A model generated the notes under the pieces. The model made no database searches. It was not told where the DNA came from and saw only the letters and a program-made list of their open reading frames with translations. A stretch of 64,000 bases of DNA, from assembly GCA_031841125.1 (NCBI GenBank), contig CM063107.1:63933814-63997813 (forward strand). Direction: 5' to 3'. Position numbers and translations under genes: made by a program. Source of the stretch: Acanthococcus lagerstroemiae. Lineage: Eukaryota > Arthropoda > Insecta > Hemiptera > Eriococcidae. Shown piece by piece: positions 31,077 through 42,691 of this stretch (its first letter is position 1; every line of letters starts with the position of its first letter).

Positions 31077-31736
31077 GATACTTTTAGGCTAACTATGCAG
31101 TCTATACTTACTCTACTTCTCTTTCGCTTCTGTTTGGATTTCTAGCCACAAATTTCTCGTCAGACGGTTATTTCGTCAGTTTTTCGTCATCACAAACTAC
31201 CTTAATTTTTTTTTGTCAGGTACCGCTATTAGCGTTTGAGATTTACGGATGGCCCATATTACAGAAGTGGTTCATATTGGGCACCTGCACTTTATTATTC
31301 AATTCCTTTTTTTTTTTTTTTAAATTATGATTTTTAACAGTGTATACTTGCATTACTTTCGAAACTTCAAACTTCCAGCGTAAGAGAAAACCGCAAATAT
31401 TATCAAATTTTGCGTTTCCATTATGAAATTTTTGTTTTTCAAAAAAGAAGTTTGCGTTTCTGAAAAAATCAGTTGTTAATCCTACCAAAAAGTCAATCAG
31501 TGCTGAGAAATCTGTATTTTCGATAAAGATGTGAAATTCCCTAATGAAGCTCTAAAACTTACAGTAAGAAATTTCACTATTTTAGTAATGAAAAATGCAG
31601 TCGAGAAAGAAAAATAAGAAAAATGTCGTGAGTAAGCGAGCTAAATACATTTTATAGCCAATCCCCCCCCCCCCCAACAAGATTTATTTGAACCTTATCA
31701 GCTTTTAGTTTGGGCTTTATTATGGTCCTCCGGCCA
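31077..31736. other. No supported gene
   Basis: AT-rich unique-looking sequence with a T-run (31306-31321) and a C-run (31663-31674). No frame or repeat that I can support. Confidence 0.4.
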
Positions 31737-31836
31737 CTGATGTGACACTCAAAAGGGTACTTCCTGGGGCCTGAGGTGCGGTGTCTCAGGGACCACTTTG
31801 GCATGCGTGCATCGCCATACCCACTCATCACACCAT
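31737..31836 (+). mobile_element. R1-like LINE, 3' end only
   Basis: Another solo copy of the terminal block described at 18005, with CACTGATGTGACACTC, AAAGGGTACTTCC, GGTGCGGTGTCTCAGG, CACTTTGGCATGCGTG and ATCGCCATAC. It abuts the palindromic repeat at 31837 directly, so one inserted at the edge of the other. Confidence 0.7.
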
Positions 31837-32364
31837 TATTCCTTTTGTAGGGTGTGCCAATTCACTTTCCCTTCTGCTGTATTCCAGAGCGCTTTCGGCT
31901 GTTATGACATCATCAGTGGAGTACCCTAAATGAGACTTGTCTCTTGTGGTCCTGTAGTTATAGTCGAGGGTAGTACCGTATGGTGAGCCTGTTTAGTCTT
32001 GCGTTCCTATTGGTTGTCTGTGAATATAACAACCTAATAAATACAACAACTAACTTCCAAAGTGAGAACTTATTGACTGCACAACCACAGACAACCAATC
32101 AGAGCACACAACCTACAACAATAACCACTGATTGGATAGACTGCATATTCACAGACAACCAATAGGAACGCAAGACTAAACAGGCTCACCATACGGTACT
32201 ACCCTCGACTATAACTACAGGACCACAAGAGACAAGTTTCATTTAGGGTACTCCACTGATGATGGCATAACAGCCGAAAGCGCTCTGGAATACAGCAGAA
32301 GGAAAAGTGAATTGGCACACCCTACAAAAGGAATATAACCAAGTTCACTCACACTCCAAAATGG
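31837..32364. repeat. Palindromic repeat with 191-bp arms
   Basis: 31837-32027 is mirrored by 32145-32335 with only scattered differences, around a spacer of about 117 bp rich in CAGACAACCAAT words. Each arm contains CTGATGATGGCATAACAGCC-GAAAGCGCTCTGG in outward orientation. A tail after the right arm, ending CTCACACTCCAAAATGGACA, is shared with 57850-57878 and 58305-58335. Inverted dimers and a CTGATGA...GAAA core recall Penelope-like elements with hammerhead motifs, but no reverse transcriptase or GIY-YIG frame is seen. Confidence 0.78.
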
Positions 32365-32690
32365 ACACTAAGCACACCATTATGGTACATCGCCATTTTG
32401 AAATGAAGATTTCGGAGCTATTTTTCACTATATGGAGGCCTTGAGGGTGTCAGTTTGTGCTCCGCTTGAGGCTGCCCACGGGGGGGGGGGAGAACTATCT
32501 CCCCTACTGTAGAGCCTTGTGGTTTTGAAAATTTCTTCATACTATGAATCAGGCTTTTTTTTTTTTCAACGAAAAAAATGTTCGGAAAGCTTTTGCCTCG
32601 GGACCTGGTGAGATAGATTCGAAAAGTCGAGACGAATTCAAATTCGTTGTCAAAATTGATCCCAACTTAATTTTTGACCTAGTATAGCCC
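32365..32690. other. No supported feature
   Basis: Unassigned sequence with a G-run (32481-32490) and a T-run (32557-32567) between the palindromic repeat and the RNase-H LINE. Confidence 0.35.
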
Positions 32691-32694
32691 CCGA

Positions 32695-34600
32695 CCTCAG
32701 TATAACCACGTTCGTGGACAGTTTTCTGGACGAGTTAAATGGTCAAAAAATATACACACAAGGCTACGCTGACGATTTGGCTGTGATGGTAACCGGCAAA
32801 TTTACGGGAACCATCGCAGGGTTCATGCAGTTGGGATTCCGATGTCTGAAAAAATGTTATGCGAAAAGGGGTTATCGATAAGCCCGGACAAAACTATGAG
32901 ATTACGCTTTTCACTCACAAAAAGTAGAGCATGGAGTTGATCAAGGTGCAATGTAAAGGAAGTCCGTTAGCCCTCGCAAGAAAGGTGAAGTATTTAGGAG
33001 TATATCTTGACGAAAAACTCTCCTGGAGGGATCACGTCTGAGAGAGGGGAAAAAAGGATTGAGGCTCGTTGGGCTTTCCGCACTTTTGTCGACAGGATCT
33101 GGGGACTCTCTCCCAAAATTATGCACTGGATATATACAGGTGTAATACGTCCTAGAATCACATATGCGGCCATTGTGTGGTGGGACCGGGCCCACGTGGC
33201 CAAAGTCAGAGTGGAACTAGACCCACCTGCAAAGGCTCGCGTGCGTGATGACAACAGGAGCAATAAGAAGCGCCGACGAAAGCACCTGAAAGGCTCCGAA
33301 ACCTGCCACCACTTCACACTGTTATAGAAGCAGCTGCGATAACGGGGGCTTATAAACAGACCATCGAAGGATATGGGAGATGGCGGAGACGATGAACAAA
33401 TGCTTTGGAATGCCGAAGGATAGAATCGCGGTGGAGCACTTCTTTAATAAGTAATACCGTGTACTGATAGCGACATAGGAGGCTTGGGAAAAGAGGAGGC
33501 TAAGCACTGTAGGAAAAGAGGAGCATGTGTGGTTTACAGATGCCTCAAAGAATGGCCAAGGCGCGGAAATCGGAATCACGAATGCAAAAGACGCTAATAA
33601 CTATTCAATGGCACTGGATGAGGGCGTCACTATCCTCCAAGGAGAGGTAATGGCGATTACGGTGGCCAATGATAAAAGCCAGCAGAAGTGCCTTGTTAGC
33701 AGACTTGTATCTGTACAGACAGTCAAACGGCTATTAAGGCGTTATCGGCACACCAAACTACATCCCGGGTGGTGGCGGATTGCGTTGACAAATTATACAC
33801 CCTTGATCAGGAGAATCGTGTTATTATACTATGGACACTGGGACACTGCGGCATAAAAGGGAATACGATCGCTGACCCCGATACGCAAAATCCCATCAGT
33901 TACCCGGGAAACTAAAGGGGAACCAAGGGTAAATTACGGACTTCTGGGTACTGTGAGGGTAATTGAGGGTTGCAAACGCGTAACTTTTCCGCGGATAACT
34001 AAGGTAACTGATTGCGCATCGGGAAAAGCTAGCGAAAGAGGGCATAAGAAAGGAACTGGCAACGCCCAGGCCGCGTCTTCTTGTAGCATACAGCGTCATA
34101 AACTCCAAGTTGAAGGCTTGTGGATGGCCAGTGGCATGGAAGTGAGCAAAACACTGATAGGAAACTCCCCCAGTAAGTATGCCAAGTTCCTACTAGGGCT
34201 TGACAGGAAACATGCAAGGCTCATGGTCGGACTACTAACTGGTCAAGGGGCCACAAAATACATGTGGTATAAAATAGGAGTGGATAAAAGCGGCTCCTGT
34301 AGGCACTGTTAAGAAGAGGAAGAAACCTCGATCCACATCGTATGTGAATGCCCAGCAATAGCCGGGACAAGACGCGAAGCACTGGGACTAGAGTATCCAG
34401 CACCCAGTGCAGTCGAAGGGATAGAATTCAGTAAAATTCTCACTTTGGCTATACAAGTGAGGCTACTGAGCTCATCCTTAACAGCAACTTCAGGAAAAGT
34501 GCAACGGACTACAAAGTCTGAGCACCCTGCGCATACAGTGCCACCTCACACAAATGCATGTATGTATGTTATGCTCCGTCCTTTGCACTTTCACATTAAA
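32695..34600 (+). pseudogene. I/LOA/R1-group LINE, RT (3' half) plus RNase H relic
   Basis: The copy starts inside the reverse transcriptase: FVDSFLDEL, then QGYADDLAV, the catalytic YADD box, then VKYLGVYLDEKLSW and WGLSPKIMHWIYTGVIRPRITYAAIVWW. Further on, VWFTDASKNGQG and LQGEV match the first two catalytic positions of RNase H (Asp, Glu). The third position has changed (SVQTV where SDSQA is usual) and the fourth region reads ADPDTQ. A C-terminal segment with SCRHC..EEETSIHIVCECPA follows. Frameshifts and stops are frequent. The 3' end is near 34590-34600 (CATTAAAAAATAGG). RNase H places it among I-like, LOA or R1 relatives. Confidence 0.8.
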
Positions 34601-36590
34601 AAATAGGAAATCTATCAATCTGAGCGCTGCTATGAGCAAATTTCAAAAAGTGGGCCTTATTAGGGCATTTTACCAAACGACTTTATTAGGAAAAAACAAT
34701 TTGCGACAAACATTAGAAATATAACAGGTATGAGACAAAAAAAGATAACATTCCTATGCTTTTTCAATTCAAAAGTCTGATGAAATGGATTGGTGGAATT
34801 GGTTGAGGATGTTTCTGTGTAACCCAAAATAACCCCCTCCCTACACCCCAAGAAATCTAAAATGAGAGTTCCTAGTTTGCTAGTAAAATATTCTCAGTTT
34901 CTGGAGAGTGACCCAGTACACAATACACATCAGCCAGCAGGTTGTACCAAAGTACACCTTCCACTGCAGCTATGACGGCGCAGCACCCAACCGAATCTGA
35001 AACCACTGTTGGTCTTTCTTCATGAATGGTTAATTACATTATTTTTGTACGTCGTACCGAGGAACCTATAAAGACCTGTAATCAGTAACTGTATGATTTC
35101 TCTCCGACCGGCAGCGCTGCCGCCGACAATGGACCGTCGAAGAGAACAAGCCGGTGGGCCTTAATACCGCCGAAAATCATGACTCGGCACAATAAAGCAC
35201 CAAGAGAAAAGATAAACGAATGTTTTACCAGGAAGAAAGTGGCGGCTACTGGTTTTGTATGCATTAATCGGGAACTACACCACGTATTCGAATGTCCTCA
35301 GATGAAAAGATAACTTTTATTAATGAATTTACATTATTCCGGTTGGAAGACATGGGTTTAGCGACGGAGTTGTATCTCCGATGGTTCATTGAATGGCTTT
35401 ATGTATGTTATACAAGTGTCGGGGAGTCGACTCTACTTCTTTTTTTTTTTTATATTCGTAGCCTACTTCTCTTCTCTCATTTTTTTTACGACTCTAAAAA
35501 CGGGCGTGAATGAGCGTGTACATTCATTGAAACGAACATACATACATTTGTAGGGAATCGAGAATGTTATGGTAGAACAGGATAGATCGAACAATGACAG
35601 CGAATATAAAAAATAGACGGTCAGAAAGTCGAAGCGGGAGTTTAATTATGTTTTCGCGTGTTTTTCCTGCACCCCCTCCTTCATTCATCCCAACTTTTCA
35701 ATGAAACGCGTCTTCGTAATTATGTGGTCGAACTACTCCAACTTGGCTGTACACCTTTTGTCAAGGTAACTCCATTGGGATTACATCCTTTCATAGCTGA
35801 TGCTGCGACTTCGAGCACCTATCCAGCATCGCTTTGGGCAGGTAAATGATACCAGATGCGCTCTACAACGAAACTGATGGGTTTTGTTTACACGAATCTT
35901 CTGTCTGGAGGTGAAACTATGATTGCTTTAGTAACCGAAAACAGATATGCATTTTACGATGATTTCCAAAATAAATAAAAAAATAACAATACAAAACAGA
36001 AACGAAAAAATTACGAGGGACGGTAATGAGGCAAATTAACGTAACCATGTCAGGTAGCAAATAGCTAATACCAGAGAATTAATTACCTATCACAAACGCG
36101 ATTTTTATATTAATTTTCCAATGTAATGTGAATGAACTATTACCAAAAACAAGCGAATTTCGAGGTCCCTCGAAAATATACTTCAGACTGGTGCGTTAGT
36201 ATTTCAGCAAGCATTAATGAGAAAGGCAGACGAACTGGTTGACTTGACGTGATGGAAAACGTGTCCTTCGAAATGATATTAATCAGCTATACACGACTAA
36301 CATGAATAAAGAAGAATGGTCAGACTTCTCAGTTTTGCGATTATGAAAACGATGAGAAAGCAAATTTTAAAGCATGGTCATTGCTGCACTGTCGTATTTC
36401 TGACGATTAGGAAGCCAACATCGCAGAAAATAGTCATCGAGGAGCTTGAGAAAGGAGGCTGTTCGAAGAGGTGATCCAATTTTTTTTTTCCACAATTGCA
36501 CTCCCAAGGGCTAAGTTTATTTTCGGTGTGAGCACACGCCGGTCAAAATTCTTCTGACATCGATAAATATTTAAGATCGCGCACATGGGG
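34601..36590. other. No supported gene
   Basis: Two kilobases with only short frames and no recognised motif. A CCTTATTAGG-like word near 34645-34690 resembles words in the nested element at 29374. Nothing else stands out. Confidence 0.4.
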
Positions 36591-36599
36591 AAGTTAAAC

Positions 36600-37870
36600 A
36601 TAGGATTTCCCGCAAAAATAAAAAGTTTTGTCGAACAAATTAATTTTGAAATAATTGATTTAAAAAATCATTAAACTAATCAAAATAATTGATTCATAAC
36701 AAATAATATATAAATTAAAAGAAAATAGTCAATGAAAACAAAAATTATTTATCTAAATTAATCAATTTATTATCAAAATTAACTGACCAATCAAACTTAA
36801 TCAAATAATTAAAATTAACCATATGATCAAAATTAATTGGATCATTAAAATCTATTGGTCAATTAAAATAATTGAGTAATTAAATAATTGACTAAAGAAA
36901 ATTATTGAATTTATAAAACTTGCTTGATTAAATAAAATAATTCAGTCGCAACAACGAATAAATTAATCAAAAGTAATAAGACAATTTGAACTAATTGTTC
37001 ATTAAAATTAAACATTTGTCAACATTAATTAACAAATCAAACGCGCCGTAATCCAGTAATCCGTATTGATCATACGATCAAGATCAATAGAATAATCAAA
37101 ATTAATCGAATCATTAAAGTTATTTAATCAAAATCATTAAATAATTGATTAAAAAAATAATTTAATTGACCAAAATATATAATTAAAAATAATAAATTAA
37201 TTAAAGATAATTAATTAATTACGATTAATCGTTTATTAAAATTGATTAATTAATTAAAGTAACCGAATAATTAACATTCAGTTAGTGATTAAAAAATTTT
37301 AGATAATTAAAATTAATTATTCAGTTAAAATTATTGATTGATAACTGTAATTAATGGAACAAAATTATTTAATTAATTAAAAGAATTGATTAATTAAGGT
37401 GTCTGCAAATTGACATAACTACTGTACTGGGATGCAGGAATAATTTGTGGTGGCATTGGTTCATGACCGACGACACTGAGTTCCACACACAGTTTCTCAA
37501 GGGCCAAAATTAAAAATGATAGACCAATCAAAATAAATTATCAATCAAAAAACTTCAGTTATTAAAATTATTTGATTATTAAAGTTCATTGACTAATCAA
37601 AATTAATGGTATGATTAATCAAATTCTCAAAATTAATCGAATAGTGAAAATCAGTTGAATAATTAAAATCAACTAGATAATTAGGAATGAGAGTTAAAAT
37701 TAAATAATTAAAGAAACTGATTCACTGAAAATAATAGGCTAAATAAAGGCAACTGATCGATCGCAGAATTAATCAGTTCTCAAAACTAATCGAAGAATTA
37801 AATCTGCTCGCATAATTAAAATTAATGGACTAATCAAAAATTATTAATTTATCAAAAATTAGTTTTTTGG
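36600..37870. repeat. AT-rich degenerate AATTAATCAAAA array
   Basis: For about 1.27 kb the sequence consists of variants of AATTAATCAAAATTAAT, ATTAAA and TAATTGA with no constant period. It is interrupted at about 37398-37505 by ordinary sequence. It resembles an old, scrambled simple satellite. No frames are open. Confidence 0.8.
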
Positions 37871-37911
37871 AACCCTGTTAGCAGCAATGATGTTATTGGA
37901 TGCACTTTTTA

Positions 37912-38480
37912 GTTCTCACTTGGTGGAGCGGATAGCGATGTACGCGTGCCAAAGTGGCTCTCCAGACACCGCATCCCCGGCCCCGGGTACTACCCTTTCG
38001 AGTATCGCATCAGGGACAAGAGGGACGCACTGAGACTTGCCCGAGCCCTCATTTCGCCTCTTCGCTCCAGATTCGCGCTGTCCTGCCAGGGCCACTATGG
38101 GATATCTTACTGACCGAGGCAACGCTCACCCAGAATTAACCTGGAATTCGGGTGCACTACAGATAGACGAGCTTCCTTCATTCACCCCTCGCTTCCTCGT
38201 CTTGATACGTGTGGTGACGCAGGAAGGAAGTCCTAGGGTCCGCAGGCGCTGCAGCAGTTCTAGAATGGTACAGAGTCGTTGTATCCGGTGTGGACTGAGC
38301 TTTGTCCGTCGGCCCTCTGCCTCGACCACTCTGCATCTTCTTCATCATGATGGCCGACACCGGGAACCATCCGCTTCCACTCTTCAGAATTTCCGGAACC
38401 AAGAAGAAGGCTGATCCCGCCGTTGCTATCGCTCGTGTTACTGCCGGAATTGATCAACAAATTGCGTAGCTGAGGCGGGG
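37912..38480 (-). pseudogene. R1-like LINE 3' end with ORF C terminus, minus strand
   Basis: On the minus strand a frameshifted segment reads PPQLRNLL, EEWKRM, VSAIMMKKM and EWSRQRA, parallel to the 55-kb copy (PELLRNRSGWNRVSAFVSAIMRRKM...EWSRQRA). The order (W...V..F...VM..K) is that of the extreme C terminus of R1-like ORF2 proteins. It is followed by a shared 3' UTR and the conserved terminal block at 37916-38015 (reverse complement of TCGCATCAG..., TACCCTTTCG). The copy is 5'-truncated near 38480. Confidence 0.72.
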
Positions 38481-38499
38481 TCATGACGGCTTAGACCCC

Positions 38500-38615
38500 C
38501 CCCCTTGTGACTCTGCCAGATAGTAGTGTTTCTAATTTGAGCACCCCTTTAACATCCCCTCCCCCTTTGATCAAGACCAGACTCACACTAGGCTGGCTAC
38601 GCCGCTGATGTCAAC
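38500..38615. repeat. MITE-like fragment shared with 62755-62860
   Basis: The words GTTTCTAATTT, AACATCCCCTCCC, TCAAGACCAGA and ACACTAGGCTGGCTA occur in the same order in both places. The end here, read in reverse, is CAGCGGCGTAGCCAGCC, a hAT-MITE-like terminus, but I could not identify the opposite end or a duplication. Confidence 0.6.
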
Positions 38616-39355
38616 CATGCTACTATGATCATTAAACTTGAAAAAATAAGCGATTTTAAAGTGTCAAACTTGATGACTTCGCTCCTTCCATTCTTCTGGT
38701 AGGCATTATCGAAACGCTCAATTTCTGAATTCTGAAAAAGAGGCAAGACATGCTTATAATCGCTGTCTAACTAAATCGCTGTGAAGGAGAAAACTATCAG
38801 CTCAGATGCCTCTTCCCCCTCTCTATGCTGTTGTTCTGATCAGTTGTCTCAATTCGAGTTGACACGTCTGTGGACAATGTTTTCACTCTTAATGTTTTGC
38901 GTTATTTTTTGGCATTATTTATTTCCACATCGAACAAAGCCGGTCTTAGGGGGTGGATTTGAAACACAAATTCTCTCTCCTTATGACTGTTTAAAGTATA
39001 ATTTTCTAAGAGAAATTCGCGTAAAATTCGAAGAAATTTTGCACGCTTGACACTCCCAAATGAGCGTTTTTATCGACTTTTAGCGGCGAACACTATAAAG
39101 TCTATCCAGTCAACTTTTCTGATACAGGAACATCAAGTATCTTGTGTCATGTTTAGCCGTCGACTGCTACGAAACCAAATTCGGGTCGTATTTTACTCCC
39201 TTCAAAATCAATACTCCTTAAATTCAACAATAAATTCTTAAGTAAACGAAATGATCAAATTTCAAAATCCAGTGGAAACTTTCGGTAACATTCCTGAAGT
39301 ACTAAGGTTACAACCCTGCACGGTTATATGCCGAGCGATTCTCTAGGGAAGAATT
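38616..39355. other. No supported gene
   Basis: Unassigned sequence. The frames at 38781-39050 and 39047-39241 have no recognisable motif. Confidence 0.4.
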
Positions 39356-39363
39356 GCGTTTGT

Positions 39364-40019
39364 TAGGGACAAAACTATGGGGGGATGACACTCCCCAAAT
39401 AATTTGGCTGTTGGCGAATTATGAAACTGTTCATTTGAATTTTTCATTTTTTATGAACGTTCGTTTGCTTATTTTATTTTTTCAATTAAGAAATGATGTG
39501 GATGTACGGCGCCGAACTATGGGGCACTGCTAGCCGCTCCACCCTTCAAATGTTCGACCTCTTCGAAAGCAAATTCATGCGGGCTGCTGCCAATGATCCG
39601 TGGTATGTAACCTGACCTCAACCTCGATTCGGTAGAGGAACTCCTACAGGTTCGAGGAGCTAGGTGCAATCAACGACTGCACTATTATCCAAACGTAGAA
39701 GCTATTGCTCTCCTGAATGACTCCAATCACATTCGCCGACTACGTCGTAAGCTCCCGCTCGACCTTATTAAGTAACCTCGTAATTCTGAGCTCGTGTGCT
39801 CACCTCGCGTTCTCCATACTTTATTATCGTACTTGGTAAATGTAATTTCATTATGCAGTTCCAATAAATCTCTCTTTAAAAAAAAAGTTTTGATTAAAAA
39901 ATTGGCAAATTTTCAATTTTTTACAATCTTTGTCAACGAATTTTTAGTTTTCAAGAAATATTTGTTGGCGATTTCTTCTTCTCCGACTCCCCAAACTGAA
40001 AGTTGAAGTTTCTTCTCTA
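39364..40019 (-). mobile_element. hAT-like MITE interrupted by a Jockey copy
   Basis: The ends TAGGGACAAAAC and (reverse) TAGAGAAGAAAC match, allowing for decay, the termini CAGRGAYGAAAY of the family at 42692-43869. The interior words (GTTCATTTGAATTTTTCATTTT, AATTGGCAAATTTTC, CCAAACTGAAAGT) match in reverse orientation. Flanks GCGTTTGT (39356-39363) and GCATTTGC (40020-40027) agree at six of eight, the differences being transitions. Without the Jockey insert the element would be about 260 bp. Confidence 0.7.
39490..39888 (+). pseudogene. 5'-truncated Jockey LINE with poly(A) tail
   Basis: The reading MWMYGAELWGTAS is the conserved YGAELWG motif following the RT domain of Jockey-clade elements. 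Next come FESKFMRAAANDPWYV, a frameshift, and a tail DLNLDSVEELL-like and IRRLRRKLPLDLI. An AATAAA signal (39863) lies 15 bp before an A-run (39878-39886). Both flanks are the two halves of a MITE known from other copies, so the insertion limits are good to within a few bases. RNase H is absent, as usual for Jockey. Confidence 0.78.
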
Positions 40020-40027
40020 GCATTTGC

Positions 40028-40208
40028 CATAACCACTACAGAACGCCACTGGAAATACAGCTAAGTAGAGGAACCTGGCACACGTCGCGTCAGTCTTTCA
40101 CAGTGGTATATGAGGCTCGGGCTGACCGTTTCTTAAACAATTATTAGCAATTTTTAGTTTTTGATAAGAATATTCACCATATTATTTTCACTCACATATC
40201 AACCGTAC
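40028..40208. other. Unassigned spacer between two hAT MITEs
   Basis: Nothing recognised. 40209-40216 is the next target duplication. Confidence 0.35.
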
Positions 40209-40216
40209 TCTCCAAC

Positions 40217-40421
40217 CAGAGATGAAAATAAGGGGGGAATGGGGGGCAACTTGCCCCTTAAGCCTCCATTAGAGTAGGGAAATTTTAGTAGATGGATCAA
40301 AAGTTGGAAAAATCCAACTTTTTTTTCGTCAATCAAGCAAATTTTGATACTTAGGAACTTAAGTCAGTTGGGAATTTAACAATTTTTGCCCCTCCAGAAA
40401 AAATTTTTCGCTACGTCCCTG
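40217..40421. mobile_element. 205-bp hAT-like MITE, perfect 8-bp TSD
   Basis: The left end CAGAGATGAAAA and right end (reverse CAGGGACGTAGC) share the CAGRGAYG start seen in the family at 42692. TCTCCAAC flanks both sides exactly (40209-40216 and 40422-40429). The interior has G- and T-runs and is non-coding. Confidence 0.88.
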
Positions 40422-40449
40422 TCTCCAACAGTTGAATAGAACAAAATAA

Positions 40450-40562
40450 TGTTTGGTGGAACGTACGGCGATGCAGATAATATATCAAAGTGGCTCCCCA
40501 GACACCGCACCTCTGGCCCCGGAAACTACCCTTTCGTGGTATCGCATCAGTGACCAGAAGGA
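40450..40562 (-). mobile_element. R1-like LINE, 3' end only (minus strand)
   Basis: This is the reverse complement of the conserved terminal block: CAAAGTGGCTCCCCAGACAC, CGCACCTCTGGCCCCGG, ACTACCCTTTCG and ATCGCATCAGTGACCAG. It is a solo 5'-truncated copy. Confidence 0.72.
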
Positions 40563-42480
40563 CAGAGTAAACCACAGTGTCCTACATTTTGAATAGTTTG
40601 AGGGTCAGTAAAGTTTCATTTTGACTTTATTTTTCGACGAAATTCTGAAAATCTTTAAAAGCCGTAATGAAATAAAGGCCATTCAAAGCAGAACTAGGTT
40701 TTCATAACACAGGAGCTCAATTTAATAGCCTTAAGTTTTTTAAATTTTGTTTTTCTTTTTTTTCAAGTTTGTGCATTTGTGCATATATTCTTGATAGAAA
40801 TGTCTCAGTTTGTTCGGTTGTTTTACGTTCCCGTTTGATGACTGCTGTCTCTACAGTTGTAGAAATTCCATAAGCATCAGCTGGGGCGTAGAAGAGATCT
40901 TCCTCCTCGATGTTCCTAGTAGGACCTGTAATAAAGACATGGGTGAAGAAACAGAATAATCGACTCAAACTCGACCCAAAATTCAATAAATTGGTTTTCC
41001 CTCAAAAAAATATTGCCAAATTCCATAAGAGGAAGCTGTCCGTTGCTTCGGATCCTCTGCAGAGATGAACTGAGGCTTCCAGCGCCCCTTACACTTTTTT
41101 CTACCCGTCCTCATTGACCCCTGGCGGGTTCAATATTGTTTAAGTGTGCTTTCCGCAGATAGATCAATTTTCTGGTCAACACCTCTGGACATTTCAGGAC
41201 GTTTGGTTGGTTCATCTGTGTAGTATAGCTACTTCTTTTGTACGTTCTTACTTAGTTGTGTGTACTGATTACCACCACAAGTACAGTAGCAAACGCACAC
41301 AAAGACTATATAACCAAGTATATACTAGAGCTCGATGACATTCATTTTTATTCGGCTTTCGCATGTCATCCACAGCAGTATCGATTCAGTCGCCGTTTCA
41401 ATGAATGCTTTGTTTTATTTTCATTGACGTGGGCAAATAAAAAAAAAAAAAAAAAAAAAAAAACAAAAATGAAATGAAAATAGTTTTCTTTCAAATTTTT
41501 CTGCTTTCGTTTGAAAACTTTTTTTAGGATATAGATGCTATGTTCGTCTACCCGATTAAACGGTTTTCAGGAAAGAAGGTTGTCGGATTTTTATGCCGTC
41601 AAAAGTTAGGCGGACATGACAGGGGCAAACAGACATTCTGACTCAGCAAATTTCTGATTAATGATGGATGAGTCTTAGTATGAATACACGGAGCTTTACT
41701 CCGCGGGAAAGGCCATACTTCGTAATTCCGTTTTCCTCTGCTCTCCTCGCTACCGTTTTTTTTTTTTTTTTTTCACTTTGTCATCCCCGTATGAGCGAAT
41801 TCTCTTTTATTTCTTTCTTAAAACCCGCTTTTAACTTTTTTTTTTGCGCTTTTAAAAAAGGGATTTCTTTACAAATTGCCGGGCCAGCGCGCATAATTTA
41901 ATTAATTTTTCTTCTAAAACAAATCTCATCTTCTTGATTTTTTCCCGAACTGGTGGATTTTGGAAGTTGAATCCTTATCGAATGAATGAGGCTAGTTGAC
42001 GTGGGTTTTGTGATGGCTCGTGACTTTTAAACCGCTTCTGTTATACCATTTATACCGTGCACGTGAGAGATATTTAGGAGGGTGTACTCTACATTATAAC
42101 CAATTTTACACGAGTGAATGAGTGATAGATGTGAATGAATGAGGTCTTACTTTCCAGAATGCAGAACTGCGGGGGACCTTGTTTTTCGGTAGGGTCTATT
42201 TCGAATGAAGGCTGAATATAAGTCATAGTATTTACTAATTTTGTATGTTATCAAAGAACTATGTGGAATGCCTTCCAAATAATACAAAGGCATCAAAGCA
42301 TGAAATTTTAAAGATAGCAGCCTGACGGTGGAATAAAAAATTTCAGAGTTAAGGTCAAATAGAGAGGAAAGTCACGTCAAGGTGAAAAATCCGCTTTACT
42401 AGCCAACGAGAAAATGGTTGACAAAATTCGCCGAGTACAGCATGAAGACTTTTTTCTCTTATTTTTTCCTCGGCTTAAAA
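40563..42480. other. No supported gene; homopolymer runs
   Basis: Frames at 40717-40986 (minus), 41144-41477 and 41668-41901 lack known motifs. AAATAAA directly followed by an A-run of about 24 (41434-41462) could be the tail of an old retroposon, but no body can be recognised. T-runs occur at 41757-41773. Confidence 0.4.
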
Positions 42481-42685
42481 TCATAGACCTGCGGATTGTA
42501 AGTAGATCATTCGAAAAATTGAATAAAATCACCAATTCAGATCAACAGATTATTTAAAAAAGATACAGATCTAAGATTATGGAAACGACCATCATCTTGT
42601 GATCGTTTCGATATTTTTGATTGAATCTGATCTTTATATCATCATTTTCCCAAATTCCTGTGATTGTCTCGATCTTAGATAACCT
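42480..42685. repeat. Dispersed repeat (partner 45620-45790)
   Basis: GATT(G)(T/C)(G/A)GGTTGTAAGTA(G/A)ATCATT, AAAAAATTGAA, TTATTTAAAAAAGA and the GATCGTTTCGAT / GATCATTTTAAT region occur in the same order and orientation at 45630-45790. Both are rich in GATC. The function is unknown. Confidence 0.62.
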
Positions 42686-42691
42686 TAGAAA

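Noticed and set aside
36600..37870. Replication origin or centromeric satellite
   Set aside because: AT-richness alone does not support either; there is no regular monomer.
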